The notes below the pieces were generated by a model that had not been told where the DNA came from, made no database searches, and saw nothing but the letters and a program-made list of their open reading frames with translations. From Hymenobacter caeli (GTDB lineage: Bacteria > Bacteroidota > Bacteroidia > Cytophagales > Hymenobacteraceae): a stretch of DNA of 64,000 bases. The stretch is from assembly GCF_013294115.1 (NCBI RefSeq), contig NZ_JABSNP010000001.1, positions 186,001 to 250,000 of the forward strand, in the 5' to 3' direction. How positions within the stretch are numbered: the stretch's first letter is position 1; every line of letters begins with the position of its first letter. Both the position numbers and the translations under genes were made by a program. Positions 44,665 through 55,225 of the stretch are shown here, in pieces.

Positions 44665-45445
44665 GGTAGGCCGCGGTGTGCAGCAGCCGGCTACCGTACC
44701 AACTGAACATCTCACCGTCAACCAGCTCGACCCGCGCTGCCGGGCATATTCCGCGCAGCTCGGCCAGGTGTTTTTCCTGGAATGGGTACGGCTCCGACGA
44801 CAGCAGAATGCGCCGGGGCGCGGCGGCGGCCAGCTGCTCCGGCGTGATTTCGGGGTAGCGGCCCAGGGCCCCGAACACGTTGGCAAAGCCGGCCCGGCGC
44901 AGCAGGTCGTCGATAAACGTGCCCGCCGCGGCCACCATGTAGGGCTTGCGCCAGATGAAGTAGGCGGCTGTTTCGGGGGCTGCGGTCGGGCCCAGGGCCC
45001 CGAACCGTTCGGCGATGGCGTCAGCCATGGGGTCGGCCACGCGGGCGGTATTCGTAATCAGGCCCACCTGCTTAACCATGCGCAGGGCCCCGGCCAGGTC
45101 GGCCACATCGCTCATCCACACCGGGTAGCGGCCCTCTAGTTGCGCTATCCCGTCTTGGTAGTTTTCTTCTTTGTTGCCAATAACTAAGTCGGGTCGGCAG
45201 GCCGCTATTTTGGCGAAATCAAAGTTTTTGGTGCCGCCAATTACCGTTGCCTGGTACCGGGCCTCCGGTGGGTAAATGCAGAATTTGGTAACGCCCTCAA
45301 TTTGCTTGCCTAACCCCAAATCGAACAGCAGCTCCGTTTGGGAAGGCACCAGCGACACAATGCGCTGCGGCGGAAACGGCACCACCACCCGCCGGCCCAG
45401 CTGGTCGGTCACGGCAAGGGAACCCTGGTTGGAAGTAAAGCTCAT
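44648..45445 (-). CDS. Helical-backbone metal/cobalamin receptor-like protein (BtuF type)
   Basis: 265 residues from the ATG at 45445. Resembles periplasmic substrate-binding proteins for vitamin B12 or metal chelates: the first lobe starts with RIVSLVPSQTELLFDLGLG, then KFCIYPPEARYQATVIGGTKNFDFAKIAACRPDLVIG; the long backbone helix is about residues 110-140. Unlike the periplasmic members it has no signal peptide or lipobox in front (MSFTSNQGSLAVTDQLGRRV), and no transporter genes adjoin. It may therefore work in the cytoplasm or be an orphan. Its 3' end overlaps aroA. Confidence 0.82.
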   Translation of the reverse strand: MSFTSNQGSLAVTDQLGRRVVVPFPPQRIVSLVPSQTELLFDLGLGKQIEGVTKFCIYPPEARYQATVIGGTKNFDFAKIAACRPDLVIGNKEENYQDGIAQLEGRYPVWMSDVADLAGALRMVKQVGLITNTARVADPMADAIAERFGALGPTAAPETAAYFIWRKPYMVAAAGTFIDDLLRRAGFANVFGALGRYPEITPEQLAAAAPRRILLSSEPYPFQEKHLAELRGICPAARVELVDGEMFSWYGSRLLHTAAYLSRLR

Positions 45446-45457
45446 CGGACCAAACAT

Positions 45458-45483
45458 AAAACGCCGGCAATTGCCGGCGTTTT
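45458..45483 (-). terminator. Terminator of the M42 peptidase gene
   Basis: A perfect 26-base palindrome AAAACGCCGGCAA/TTGCCGGCGTTTT with no separate loop bases, 24 bases after the stop of the M42 gene. Confidence 0.8.
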
Positions 45484-45506
45484 CATAGTAACCTACTTGC
45501 TTCAGC

Positions 45507-46577
45507 CTACGAGAAATACCGGAAATCGTGGCCGTCCTCAATCCGCAGCAAGGTTTCGTAAATCAGCTGAATTACGGCCTCCACGTCGTCCTTGTGCACG
45601 GTTTCCACGGTGGTGTGCATGTACTTGAGCGGCAGCGAAATCAGCGCCGAGGCCACGCCGGAGCCGGAGTAGGCAAAAGCATCGGTATCGGTGCCGGTGG
45701 CGCGGGTGGCGGCGGCCCGCTGGAAGGCGATGCCTTGGTCCTGGGCCGTGCCGATGATGAGGTCGCGCAGGTTGTTTTGCACGGCGGGGCCGTAGGTGAC
45801 GACGGGGCCCTTGCCGCAGGAAATGTCACCCGCCGTCTTTTTGTCGTACATCGGCGACTGGCTGTCGTGGGTCACGTCCGTCACGATGGCCACGTCGGGG
45901 TTGATGCGGTGGGCCACCATTTCGGCCCCGCGCAGGCCAATTTCCTCCTGCACGGCGTTCACGATGTACAGGCCGAAGGGCAGGGTTTTGCCGTTCTCCT
46001 TCAACAGGCGGGCCACCTCGGCCACCATGAAGCCGCCCACTCGATTATCCAGGGCCCGGCCCACGTAAAACTTGTCGTTGAGCACCGTGAACTCGTCCTC
46101 GAACGTGACCACCGCGCCCACGTGGATGCCCATTTCCTCCACTTCCTCCGCGCTGGCCGCGCCGCAGTCCAGGAACACGGTTTCGATGGTGGGGGCCTTG
46201 TCCTGCTCCACCTTGCGCACGTGGATGGCCGGCCAGCCGAATATTCCCTTCACGATGCCCTTGCTGCCGAAGATGTTGACGCGCTTGCTCGGGGCCACCA
46301 GCGGGTCGGAGCCGCCGTTGCGGCGCAGGTACAGGTAGCCTTCCTTGGTGATGTAATTCACAAAGTAGGATATCTCATCGGCGTGGGCCTCAATCACCAC
46401 CTTGTACTTCGCGTCGGGGTTGACGACGCCCACCACCGTGCCGTAGGTATCCACGAAGTAGCTGTCGATGTAGGGCTTGAGGTAGTCCAGCCACAATTTC
46501 TGGCCCTCCTTTTCGAAGCCGGTGGGAGAGGGGTTGTTAAGGTATTTTTCGAGAAACTCGAATGATTCGGGACGCAT
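45507..46577 (-). CDS. M42-family metallopeptidase (aminopeptidase/endoglucanase-like)
   Basis: 356 residues. Two-metal aminopeptidase of the tetrahedral (TET) type: metal ligands are visible in VVIEAHADEISY, VGRALDNRVGG, the catalytic pair VQEEIGLRGAEM and VTDVTHDSQSP, and a last His in LKYMHTTVETVHKDD. Cytoplasmic peptide clearance is the usual role. The upstream 91-residue membrane gene is on the same strand with an 18-base gap. Confidence 0.94.
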   Translation of the reverse strand: MRPESFEFLEKYLNNPSPTGFEKEGQKLWLDYLKPYIDSYFVDTYGTVVGVVNPDAKYKVVIEAHADEISYFVNYITKEGYLYLRRNGGSDPLVAPSKRVNIFGSKGIVKGIFGWPAIHVRKVEQDKAPTIETVFLDCGAASAEEVEEMGIHVGAVVTFEDEFTVLNDKFYVGRALDNRVGGFMVAEVARLLKENGKTLPFGLYIVNAVQEEIGLRGAEMVAHRINPDVAIVTDVTHDSQSPMYDKKTAGDISCGKGPVVTYGPAVQNNLRDLIIGTAQDQGIAFQRAAATRATGTDTDAFAYSGSGVASALISLPLKYMHTTVETVHKDDVEAVIQLIYETLLRIEDGHDFRYFS

Positions 46578-46595
46578 ATTTTAATAGAAAAATGC

Positions 46596-46871
46596 TTAAC
46601 TCACCGACGGGTGAGAATAGCTAATAAGCAGGGTAAGGGCAAGGCAAATGCCGCCGGCAATTAACAAAAAACGGCTGGCTTTTTCCGGACGAGTATCGGC
46701 ATCGGGGCCAGTCAGGTCGGGATGGTCATCAAATAACGACGCTATAAAAAAAACAACTAGCAGCAGCCCCAGTACCCAGCGCCCTGCCTTGAAGCGAAGC
46801 AACAGGCCGATAACCAGGGCGGCAATTCCCAGGACCAGAAAAATAGTGCTTGCTAATTGCCAGTTGTTCAT
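46596..46871 (-). CDS. Small membrane protein, unrecognised
   Basis: 91 residues, about three membrane helices (LASTIFLVLGIAALVIGLLL, AGRWVLGLLLVVFFIASLF, FLLIAGGICLALTLLISY) with an acidic loop between the second and third (DDHPDLTGPDADTRPEK). No family recognised. It lies 7 bases after the carboxylase beta gene on the same strand and is probably co-transcribed. Confidence 0.75.
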   Translation of the reverse strand: MNNWQLASTIFLVLGIAALVIGLLLRFKAGRWVLGLLLVVFFIASLFDDHPDLTGPDADTRPEKASRFLLIAGGICLALTLLISYSHPSVS

Positions 46872-46878
46872 GGCCAGG

Positions 46879-48447
46879 TTACAGCGGAATGTTACCGTGC
46901 TTTTTGCGCGGTAGCGTATCCACTTTATTCTCCAGCATTTTAAAGGCCCGAATTAATTTCTGCCGGGTTTGCGCGGGCAAAATTACTTCGTCCACGAAGC
47001 CGCGGTGGGCGGCGCGGTAGGGAGTAGCAAATTTTTCCTGGTAGTCGGCCACTTTTTCCTGAAGCTTGGCGGCCGGGTCGGCGGCGGCGGCGATTTCGCG
47101 CTTGAAGATGATTTCGGCCGCGCCTTTGGCCCCCATCACGGCGATTTCGGCGCTGGGCCAGGCGAAGTTCAGGTCGGCCCCAATGTGCTTGGAGTTCATC
47201 ACGTCGTAGGCCCCGCCGTAGGCTTTGCGGGTGATGACGGTGATGCGCGGCACGGTGGCTTCGCAAAAGGCATAGAGCAGCTTGGCCCCGTTGGTGATGA
47301 TGCCGCGCCACTCCTGGTCGGTGCCGGGCAGGAAGCCGGGCACGTCCTCCAGCACCAGCAGCGGGATGTTGAACGCGTCGCAGAAGCGCACGAACCGCGC
47401 CGCTTTGGTGCTGGCGTTGATGTCGAGCACGCCGGCCAGCACCGCCGGCTGATTGCCCACGATGCCCAGGCTGCGGCCCGCCAGCCGCGCGAAGCCCACC
47501 ACGATGTTCTCCGCAAAATTCCGGTGCACTTCCATGAACGAGCCGGCATCGGCCAGGCCCTCCACTACTTCGCGGATGTCGTAGGGCTGGTTGGCGTTTT
47601 CGGGGATGATGGTGTCGAGCACCGGCCGGCTTTCGTCGCCCTCGGCCGTGTAGGACTGGGCCGGGGCCGTTTCCTCGCAATTTTGGGGCATGTAGCTCAG
47701 CAGCTGCTTGAGCTGCTGGATGCACACCACTTCGTTGGCGGCCGTGAAGTGCGTGACGCCGCTTTTGGTGCTGTGGGTGCTGGCCCCGCCCAGCTCCTCG
47801 CTGGTCACGTTTTCGTGGGTTACGGTTTTCACCACGCTGGGGCCCGTCACGAACATGTAGCTCGTGTCTTCCACCATCAGAATGAAGTCGGTGATGGCCG
47901 GCGAGTACACCGCCCCGCCCGCGCAGGGCCCCATGATGGCCGAGAGCTGCGGCACCACGCCACTGGCCAGGGTATTCTTGTAGAAGATGTCGGCGTAGCC
48001 GCCCAGGCTCACCACGCCTTCCTGGATGCGGGCCCCGCCCGAGTCGTTCAGGCCAATCACGGGGGCCCCGTTTTTCAGGGCCAGGTCCATGATTTTCACG
48101 ATTTTCTCGGCGTGGGTTTCGCTCAGCGAGCCGCCGAACACCGTGAAATCCTGCGAGAAAACGTACACCAGCCGGCCGTGCACCGTGCCGTAGCCCGTCA
48201 CCACCCCGTCGCCGAGGTAGTGCTCCTTATCCAGCCCAAAATCGCGGGCCCGGTGCATCACAAACTTGCCAATTTCCTCAAACGACCCCTCGTCGAGCAG
48301 CAAATCCAGCCGTTCGCGGGCCGTGAGCTTGCCTTTTTTGTGCTGCGCGTCGATGCGGGCTAGGCCGCCGCCGAGCAAGGCTTCCTCGTTTTTGCGGGCC
48401 AGTAAGTCGGTTTTGGAAAGGGCGTCGTGTACGTGCGGGTCGGGCAT
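46879..48447 (-). CDS. Acyl-CoA carboxylase, carboxyltransferase (beta) subunit
   Basis: 522 residues, propionyl-CoA carboxylase/methylmalonyl-CoA decarboxylase type. Crotonase-like halves are both visible: [63 protein letters not shown] in the first, and [26 protein letters not shown] and [19 protein letters not shown] in the second. It transfers the carboxyl group from biotin to (or from) the acyl-CoA. The alpha and biotin-carrier subunits are not in the window. Confidence 0.95.
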   Translation of the reverse strand: MPDPHVHDALSKTDLLARKNEEALLGGGLARIDAQHKKGKLTARERLDLLLDEGSFEEIGKFVMHRARDFGLDKEHYLGDGVVTGYGTVHGRLVYVFSQDFTVFGGSLSETHAEKIVKIMDLALKNGAPVIGLNDSGGARIQEGVVSLGGYADIFYKNTLASGVVPQLSAIMGPCAGGAVYSPAITDFILMVEDTSYMFVTGPSVVKTVTHENVTSEELGGASTHSTKSGVTHFTAANEVVCIQQLKQLLSYMPQNCEETAPAQSYTAEGDESRPVLDTIIPENANQPYDIREVVEGLADAGSFMEVHRNFAENIVVGFARLAGRSLGIVGNQPAVLAGVLDINASTKAARFVRFCDAFNIPLLVLEDVPGFLPGTDQEWRGIITNGAKLLYAFCEATVPRITVITRKAYGGAYDVMNSKHIGADLNFAWPSAEIAVMGAKGAAEIIFKREIAAAADPAAKLQEKVADYQEKFATPYRAAHRGFVDEVILPAQTRQKLIRAFKMLENKVDTLPRKKHGNIPL

Positions 48448-48528
48448 TGCGGGTGGGAGCAGGGCGTAAAATACAGTAGTCCAAAGATAGGCGGCGTGCC
48501 GAGTAAACGCAGAGAACGGGGCCGCCCC

Positions 48529-50667
48529 CTACGAATTCAGGCCCAGTACCATTAACATGAACGCAAACTGCCGGGCGGTGTCGTCAATGGACTTGAACCG
48601 GCCCGAGGCCCCGCCGTGGCCCGCGGCCATGTCGGTGTGCATCAGCAGCAGGTTGTGGTCGGTTTTGGTGGCGCGCAACTTGGCTACCCACTTGGCGGGC
48701 TCGTAGTACTGCACCTGCGAGTCGTGCAAGCCGGTAGTAACAAGCAGATTGGGGTAGGCCTGGGCTTTCACATTGTCGTAGGGCGAATACGAGAGCATGT
48801 ACTTGAAGTACTGCTCGTCGGCGGGGTTGCCCCACTGGTCGTACTCGCCGGTGGTGAGCGGAATGCTAGGGTCGGACATCGTGGTCACCACGTCCACAAA
48901 CGGCACGGCCGCGATGACGCCCTTGTACAAATCGGGCCGCATGTTGAGAATGCCGCCCATCAGCAGCCCGCCGGCGCTGCCGCCCAGGGCAAACAGCTTG
49001 GCCGTGGACGTGTACTGGCGCTTGCCCGCCTCGCCGGGCGAATCGTGGGCTTTCGTGAGGTATTCCGAGCAGTCGATAAAGTCGGTGAAACTGTTCATCT
49101 TGTGCAGCATCCGCCCGTTTTCGAACCACTGCCGGCCCATTTCCTGCCCGCCCCGGATGTTGCAAATGGCGTACACAAACCCGCGGTTGAGCAGGCTTAG
49201 GCGGGCCGCGCTGAAGGTGGGGTCGGTAGAGAGGCCATAAGAGCCGTAGGCGTATTGCAGCAGCGGGGCGCTGCCGTCCAGCTTTGTGCCTTTTTTGTAC
49301 ACGATGGACATGGGAATCATCGCGTTGTCGCGGCTCTTTACAAATACCCGGTCCGTCATGTAATCGGCCTTGTTGAAGCCGCCGAGCACGGCCTGTTCTT
49401 TGCGCAGCGTGCTTTTGTGGGTGGCCAGGTCGTAGTCGTACACTGAACTCGGCGTGGTGAGCGACGTGTAGTTGTAGCGCAGCGTCGGCGTGTCAAACTC
49501 CGGGTTCACCCCGATGGTGGCCGTGTAGGCCACTTCGCTGAAGTTAATTTTTTGCTCGGCCTTGTCCTTCCACCGGATGGTACGCAGCTGCAACAGGCCC
49601 TCGCGGCGCTCGTTTAGCACGAGGTAGTCCTTGAATAGGTCGAAGCCCGCCAGGAACGTTTCGGGGTGCCGGGGCAGGGCATCCTGCCAGTTGGCTTTGG
49701 CGGGGTTGGCCACGAGTACCACCACCAGCCGATAGTTGGGGGCCTGCCAGTTGGTGCGGATGTAAAACTGGTTGCCCATGTTTTCTACCTCGTATAAGTG
49801 GTCGGGCTCGCGGGCAGCAAGCACTTTGAACGCCCCCGTTGGCGCGGCCGCGTCCAGGTAGCGGTACTCCGACGAGAGCGAACTGCCCAGCTCGATGCCC
49901 ACGTATTTCTTGGATTTTGTACGGCTCACGCCCACGTGAAAGGTGTTGTCTTTCTCTTCGTACACCAGCGCGTCCTGCGCGGGATCGGTGCCCAGCGTGT
50001 GGCGGTACACTTGGTAGGGCAGGAGCGTCGTAACGTCCTTTTTGGTGTAAAACACCGTCTTGTTATCGGCTGCCCACACGGCTTCCCCGCCCGTATTGGC
50101 AATGCTTTCGGGGTAAAGCTTACCGGTCGCTAAATCTTTGAAGTGCAGCGAGTACAACCGGCGGCTGACCACGTCGTCGGAGTAAGCCAGCACCTGGTTA
50201 TTGTCGCTTACTGCCCAGCCGCCCACCTGAAAGTACGCTTTCCCCTGGCCCAGCTGGTTGGCGTTGAGCAATATTTCTTCGGGGCCCGCCAGGCTGCCTT
50301 TTTTGCGGCAATAAATCGGGTACTCGCCGCCTTGCTCGAAGCGGGTGTAATAGTAGTAGCCATTGTCGCGGTAAGGCACCGAGGCATCGTCTTCCTTGAT
50401 GCGGCCTTTAATTTCTGCCACCAGCTTCTGCTGCAAAGCCTTGGTGCCGGCCATTCCCTGGTCGTAGTAGGCATTTTCGGCGTTGAGGTAGGCCAACACT
50501 TCGGGACTTTCCGGCTGATTGAGCCAGTAGTAATTATCCGTCCGCGTAACGCCGAAGTTGGTGAATACTTTGGGCTTGACTGCCGCCACGGGAGCCGTTT
50601 GGCCTAGGGCCCCGGTGGCCAGGGCCACTCCCGCACTAACCAAAGCAGCTTGTTGTAGAATTTTCAT
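48529..50667 (-). CDS. S9-family serine peptidase (oligopeptidase B type)
   Basis: 712 residues with a signal peptide (ends TGALGQ, about 23), so probably periplasmic, unlike cytoplasmic OpdB. The N-terminal beta-propeller runs to about residue 420; the C-terminal alpha/beta hydrolase has the Ser in LGGSAGGLLMGG, the Asp in TTGLHDSQVQYYE and the His in DMAAGHGGASGRF. Cuts peptides, often after basic residues. Confidence 0.94.
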   Translation of the reverse strand: MKILQQAALVSAGVALATGALGQTAPVAAVKPKVFTNFGVTRTDNYYWLNQPESPEVLAYLNAENAYYDQGMAGTKALQQKLVAEIKGRIKEDDASVPYRDNGYYYYTRFEQGGEYPIYCRKKGSLAGPEEILLNANQLGQGKAYFQVGGWAVSDNNQVLAYSDDVVSRRLYSLHFKDLATGKLYPESIANTGGEAVWAADNKTVFYTKKDVTTLLPYQVYRHTLGTDPAQDALVYEEKDNTFHVGVSRTKSKKYVGIELGSSLSSEYRYLDAAAPTGAFKVLAAREPDHLYEVENMGNQFYIRTNWQAPNYRLVVVLVANPAKANWQDALPRHPETFLAGFDLFKDYLVLNERREGLLQLRTIRWKDKAEQKINFSEVAYTATIGVNPEFDTPTLRYNYTSLTTPSSVYDYDLATHKSTLRKEQAVLGGFNKADYMTDRVFVKSRDNAMIPMSIVYKKGTKLDGSAPLLQYAYGSYGLSTDPTFSAARLSLLNRGFVYAICNIRGGQEMGRQWFENGRMLHKMNSFTDFIDCSEYLTKAHDSPGEAGKRQYTSTAKLFALGGSAGGLLMGGILNMRPDLYKGVIAAVPFVDVVTTMSDPSIPLTTGEYDQWGNPADEQYFKYMLSYSPYDNVKAQAYPNLLVTTGLHDSQVQYYEPAKWVAKLRATKTDHNLLLMHTDMAAGHGGASGRFKSIDDTARQFAFMLMVLGLNS

Positions 50668-50742
50668 AAAGCAAGAAAATTTAGGATCACAGCCGTTTGG
50701 CCTTTGTTGGCCAACTCCGCGTTAAGGTAACAGACACGTAGC

Positions 50743-50774
50743 AAAAAAGCCGGTCCCCTCACGGGAACCGGCTT
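50743..50774 (-). terminator. Terminator of clpC
   Basis: Stem AAGCCGGT...ACCGGCTT with a GC-rich imperfect middle and short loop; the A run 50743-50748 is the U run on the - strand. Confidence 0.8.
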
Positions 50775-50794
50775 CTCACTGCCGCGCTTAGCGC

Positions 50795-53401
50795 TTATTT
50801 CTTGTCCGTATCGGGCGACTCGGGAGCCTCAGCGGGCCGCTCGTCGCTGGCCAGGTTGGGCTTTTCGTCGCTCTTACTTACTGAAAAGATAAGTTCGTCT
50901 TTGCCGTCCTCGTAATCAGCCGTGATGACGTCACCGTGTAACACCTGGGCTTTAAGGATTTCTTCGGCAATCGGGTCTTCGATGTATTTCTGGATGGCAC
51001 GGTTCAGCGGCCGGGCCCCGTATTTGGGGTCATAGCCTTTCTCGGCCACGAAGTCCTTGGCCTTGTCGGTCAACTCTACTTTGTAGCCCAGAGCGCTGAC
51101 GCGCGAGAGCAACTTACGCAGGCTGATTTCGATGATCTTGTGGATATCCTTCTTCTCCAGCGAGTTGAAGACAATCACATCGTCCAAACGGTTGAGGAAC
51201 TCAGGCGAAAAAGTTTTCTTCAAAGCGTTGGTGATGGTGCCCTTGGTCAACTCGTCCATGTTGTCCTGCCGGGCCTTGGTGCCGAAGCCGATGCCCGCGC
51301 CGAAGTCCTGCAAGTCCCGGGCCCCGATGTTGGAGGTCATGATGATGATGGTGTTGCGGAAGTCCACCTTGCGGCCCAGGCCGTCGGTCAGGATGCCGTC
51401 GTCCAACACCTGTAACAGCAGGTTGTACACGTCGGGGTGGGCCTTCTCAATCTCGTCGAGCAGAATCACCGAGTAGGGCTTGCGGCGGATTTTCTCCGTC
51501 AGCTGGCCGCCTTCTTCGTAGCCCACGTAGCCGGGAGGCGCGCCCACCAGGCGCGACACGCTAAACTTCTCCATGTACTCCGACATGTCCACCCGCACCA
51601 GGGCGTCTTCCTTATCGAAGAGGTACATGGCCAGCACCTTGGCCAGCTCCGTCTTGCCCACGCCCGTGGGGCCCAGGAACACGAAGGAGCCAATCGGCTT
51701 CTTGGGGTCTTTCAGGCCCACGCGGGTGCGCTGAATGGCTTTCACCAGCTGCTTGATGGCTTTCTCCTGGCCAATCACTTTGCCCTGCAGCTCCTCGCCC
51801 ATGTTGAGCAGCTTCTGGCTTTCGTTCTGGGCCACGCGCGAAACGGGGATGCCGGTCATCATGGCGATTACCTCGGCCACGTTTTCCTCCTTCACCGTGT
51901 AGCGCTTCTTCTTGGTTTCCTCTTCCCAGCTCTTCTTAGCCGTTTCGAGCTGGTCCAGCAGCTTCTTCTCGGTGTCGCGGAGCTTGGCGGCTTCCTCGTA
52001 TTTCTGCGATTTCACCACGCGGTTTTTCTCGCCTTTGATGTTCTCAATCTGCTCTTCGAGCGTGAGAATGTCTTCGGGCACCACAATGTTGTTGATGTGC
52101 ACGCGGGCCCCGGCTTCGTCCAGAATGTCAATGGCTTTGTCGGGCAGGAATCGGTCACTCATGTACCGGTCGCTCAGCATCACGCACTGCTCAATGGCCT
52201 TGTCCGTGTACACCACGTGGTGGTGGTCCTGGTACTTGTCCTTGATGTTGTGCAGAATTTCAATCGTCTCCTCGGGCGTGGTGGGGTCCACCATCACCAT
52301 CTGGAAGCGGCGGGCCAGGGCCCCGTCCTTCTCAATGTACTGGCGGTACTCGTCCAGGGTCGTGGCCCCGATGCATTGAATCTCGCCCCGGGCCAAGGCC
52401 GGTTTGAACATGTTCGAAGCGTCGAGCGAGCCCGAAGCCCCGCCGGCCCCCACGATGGTGTGCAGCTCGTCGATAAACAGAATCACGTCGGGCGACTTTT
52501 CCAGCTCGTTCATCACGGCCTTCATGCGCTCCTCGAACTGGCCCCGGTACTTGGTACCGGCCACCAGCGACGCTAGGTCCAGGGTCACGACGCGCTTATT
52601 GAACAGCACGCGGCTTACCTTCTTCTGGATGATGCGCAGGGCAAGGCCTTCGGCGATGGCCGTTTTGCCCACGCCGGGCTCGCCGATGAGGATGGGGTTG
52701 TTCTTTTTGCGGCGGCTCAGAATCTGGGCCACGCGCTCAATTTCTTTTTCGCGGCCCACGATGGGGTCGAGCTTGTCGTCTTCGGCCAGCTTGGTGAGGT
52801 CGCGGCCGAAGTTGTCGAGCACCGGGGTTTTCGACTTTTCGCCGGCCCGCTTGGCCCCGCCGGGGGCATTGCCCTGGCCTTGGGCACCGCGGCCTTGCTG
52901 GCCACCAAAGAGGCGGTCGTTGTCGTCGTCGTCGGTGTCAGGCGCTTTGGCGGCGGGCGTGGCGTTGCCGTGGTAGTCCAGCGAATCGCGGACGGTTTCG
53001 TAGTTCACGTTGAATTTGCTGAGAATTTGAGAAGAGATGTTGTCCTCGTCGCGCAGAATCGAGAGGAGCAAGTGCTCGGTACCGATGACTTCCGACTTAA
53101 AAATCTTGGCTTCGAGGTAGGTAATCTTTAGCACCTTCTCCGTCTGCTTGGTGAGCGGAATGGAGCCGGTGATGCTGTTGCCTTGAGTGGCCGTGTTGCG
53201 GGTGGCCTGCTCGAGCGAGAATTTTAGCTCATCGAGGGCCACGCCCAGCTTGCGCAACAGGCCGAGGGCCGTGCCTTCGGCTTCGCGAATCATGCCCAGC
53301 AGCAAGTGCTCTGTGCCGATGTAGTCGTGGCCGAGGCGGATGGCCTCCTCCCGGCTCAGGGAAATGACCTCCTTAACGCGGTTCGAGAATTTAGCTTCCA
53401 T
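50795..53401 (-). CDS. clpC: ATP-dependent unfoldase ClpC
   Basis: 868 residues. N-terminal double Clp repeat ([25 protein letters not shown] and a second near residue 90), Walker A of the first AAA domain at about 239-246 (GEPGVGKT), a middle domain with a UVR-type motif, and the second AAA domain with GPTGVGKT at about 578-585. The C-terminus is Asp/Glu/Pro-rich. It unfolds proteins for ClpP; partner adaptors are not in the window. The - strand spacer upstream should hold a promoter. Confidence 0.96.
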   Translation of the reverse strand: MEAKFSNRVKEVISLSREEAIRLGHDYIGTEHLLLGMIREAEGTALGLLRKLGVALDELKFSLEQATRNTATQGNSITGSIPLTKQTEKVLKITYLEAKIFKSEVIGTEHLLLSILRDEDNISSQILSKFNVNYETVRDSLDYHGNATPAAKAPDTDDDDNDRLFGGQQGRGAQGQGNAPGGAKRAGEKSKTPVLDNFGRDLTKLAEDDKLDPIVGREKEIERVAQILSRRKKNNPILIGEPGVGKTAIAEGLALRIIQKKVSRVLFNKRVVTLDLASLVAGTKYRGQFEERMKAVMNELEKSPDVILFIDELHTIVGAGGASGSLDASNMFKPALARGEIQCIGATTLDEYRQYIEKDGALARRFQMVMVDPTTPEETIEILHNIKDKYQDHHHVVYTDKAIEQCVMLSDRYMSDRFLPDKAIDILDEAGARVHINNIVVPEDILTLEEQIENIKGEKNRVVKSQKYEEAAKLRDTEKKLLDQLETAKKSWEEETKKKRYTVKEENVAEVIAMMTGIPVSRVAQNESQKLLNMGEELQGKVIGQEKAIKQLVKAIQRTRVGLKDPKKPIGSFVFLGPTGVGKTELAKVLAMYLFDKEDALVRVDMSEYMEKFSVSRLVGAPPGYVGYEEGGQLTEKIRRKPYSVILLDEIEKAHPDVYNLLLQVLDDGILTDGLGRKVDFRNTIIIMTSNIGARDLQDFGAGIGFGTKARQDNMDELTKGTITNALKKTFSPEFLNRLDDVIVFNSLEKKDIHKIIEISLRKLLSRVSALGYKVELTDKAKDFVAEKGYDPKYGARPLNRAIQKYIEDPIAEEILKAQVLHGDVITADYEDGKDELIFSVSKSDEKPNLASDERPAEAPESPDTDKK

Positions 53402-53554
53402 GCAGATAAACGTAATGAAAAAAATGGATAGCCCCGCGTCGGGAATAATAATAGACGAAAACGGGTATGGCCGAGTTAGCTTGAAAACAAGCCGGTTCGG
53501 GCGAAGGTTCGTGCAAATGAGAAACGAAAACGGGCCGGCGAAGTTTAGAAAAAT

Positions 53555-54190
53555 TCAGCCTAAAAAAGACCCTGCCGCCGGCCCCTGCGCAAACAGCAAA
53601 TCCAGGATGCTGAGCCCGGGCTCAAAACCTGGGCCAAACACTTGCGGGTAGGGCCGCACCAGGCCGCAGGCTGCCGGACTGTCAGGTCCCGCGCCACTGG
53701 CTTTGGGGCTGAGCCAATCGCGCCGATCCAGCAAGTCAGCCGGGGCCAAGGGCCCCGGCGCGTGGTACGCAGTAGTGAAACTTAAGGGTAAAGTGAGCCG
53801 GAAGCAGCGCAGCTCCAGCCGTAAAAAGGCCAGGTTCAGGTCGAAAAGCAGGACGGGTTTCTGCTGGTAAATGTCGTGCAGGTAATCGGCGTAATACTCA
53901 AAATACGGGCTGTTGCCGTAGGCGGTTTGCAGCGTGCGCCAATGGCGGTGAATCCAGTGCTGGCGGTAATCGATTTCAATATCGGACGTCCTGACCTTTT
54001 CGGCGCGGTTGCCGGCCACCACCGGCACCGTGAGGGGCTGCACGCCCTGCGCCGTGCGGATGAGGCAGCGGTTGCGGTAAGTTTGCTTACGGTAGTTCTC
54101 CCGGGCTTCCAACACCAGACCGTCGGCCCGGAGGAGGGCCGCAAAAAATGCCGCCGGCGGGTGGTAGTGCAACTCAGAAATAATCAACAT
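53555..54190 (-). CDS. WbqC-like family protein
   Basis: 211 residues. The segments ELHYHPPAAFFAALLRAD, NYRKQTYRNRCLIRTAQGVQPLTVPV and IDYRQHWIHRHWRTLQTAYGNSPYFEYYAD are the WbqC signature (a family found in sugar/LPS gene sets, activity unclear). The C-terminal part after about residue 165 departs from the family and runs into a Gly/Pro-rich end. It shares no operon partner. Confidence 0.88.
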   Translation of the reverse strand: MLIISELHYHPPAAFFAALLRADGLVLEARENYRKQTYRNRCLIRTAQGVQPLTVPVVAGNRAEKVRTSDIEIDYRQHWIHRHWRTLQTAYGNSPYFEYYADYLHDIYQQKPVLLFDLNLAFLRLELRCFRLTLPLSFTTAYHAPGPLAPADLLDRRDWLSPKASGAGPDSPAACGLVRPYPQVFGPGFEPGLSILDLLFAQGPAAGSFLG

Positions 54191-54310
54191 AAATGCAGTG
54201 AACAGATATTAGTGAGCAATTGCCAGCGGACGATTGATGATGGCCGGGGCACGGTAAACACCAAAGGTGCCCACTTTTTAGGATTCACTATTCATAGCTG
54301 ACAGCCCACC

Positions 54311-54346
54311 GACAATTGATAGCTACCTACTGATAACTGCTCACCG
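54311..54346 (+). repeat. Heptad-period array upstream of the secreted protein gene
   Basis: GACA, GATA, GATA and GATG cores start at 54311, 54318, 54332 and 54346, all in steps of 7 or 14. The last one overlaps the ATG at 54347. The GC-poor sequence before it (54191-54310) may belong to the same array but is too degenerate to prove. Confidence 0.55.
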
Positions 54347-55225
54347 ATGACTGTACTTTCGTCCATGCGTTTCTTTTTGATGTTGTGGGCCGGCCTAGCC
54401 CCTGCGCTGGCGGCCCCGGCTGGCCCGCCCCGGCTGCTGCTCGACGTGGCCCGCTTCCGCAACCTGAACCAGGTGGAAAAAGGGGCCGAGGTGGAGCTGT
54501 ACGTCACGGTGCCCACCCAGTCGCTCACCTACCGGCAGCGGGCCCCCCGGGCGTTCCAGTCGGCGGCCACCGTCACGCTGGAAATCCTGAAAGCCGATGG
54601 CAAGCCAGCGTATAAGGAGACGGTGGTTTTGAAGCCGCCGGTCATCAACGACACCACGATGGCCCTGAAAAATTCGCTCAGCTTCCTCAAGCGCATTCCG
54701 CTGCCCGACGGCCATTACACGCTGCGCGGCACCGTGCACGACCAGTACCGCAGCGCCAACGGCGAGGCCGTGGTGGAGCGCCCGCTGGTGCTGGAGGCCC
54801 CGACGGGCCCGGTGCTGAGCGACGTGCTGCTGCTGGCCCGCCCCGCCGTGAAAAGCAACGGCGACGACACCTTCCTGCGCGGCGGCTACCTGCTGACGCG
54901 GGCCCCGAGCGGCTTTTTTGGCCGGGGGGCCGATAACCTGTACTTCTACACCGAGCTGCAAGGGGCCCCCGCCGGCCAGCCCCTGCGCCTGCACTACCAC
55001 CTGGCCGCCCCCGACGGCACCGCCGCCGACGCCGACGCGCCCCTCACGCCCCAGGCCGGGCGGCCCACCACCGTCATCGGCCAGCTGCCGTTCGGGCCCC
55101 TGCCCGAGGGCGAGTTTGCGCTGCTCATCGACGTGTACAGTGGCAAAAAGCTGCTGACCAGCCACCGCGCCACCGGCCGCCGCAGCACCACCGAGTACGC
55201 CCCCGCCGGGGCCGCCTCGCGGTGA
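54347..55225 (+). CDS. Secreted protein of unknown function, upstream of an acyltransferase
   Basis: 292 residues from the ATG at 54347 (a second ATG at 54365 gives a tighter signal peptide, MRFFLMLWAGLAPALAAPA). The mature part is beta-rich: LDVARFRNLNQVEKGAEVELYVTVPTQSLTYRQR, then SAATVTLEILKADGKPAYKETVVLKPP. The first 130 residues recall the N-terminal part of GWxTD-domain proteins of Bacteroidota, an uncertain match. Its stop overlaps the GTG start of the next gene by four bases, so the two are translationally coupled; an envelope role is inferred. Confidence 0.75.
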   Translation: MTVLSSMRFFLMLWAGLAPALAAPAGPPRLLLDVARFRNLNQVEKGAEVELYVTVPTQSLTYRQRAPRAFQSAATVTLEILKADGKPAYKETVVLKPPVINDTTMALKNSLSFLKRIPLPDGHYTLRGTVHDQYRSANGEAVVERPLVLEAPTGPVLSDVLLLARPAVKSNGDDTFLRGGYLLTRAPSGFFGRGADNLYFYTELQGAPAGQPLRLHYHLAAPDGTAADADAPLTPQAGRPTTVIGQLPFGPLPEGEFALLIDVYSGKKLLTSHRATGRRSTTEYAPAGAASR

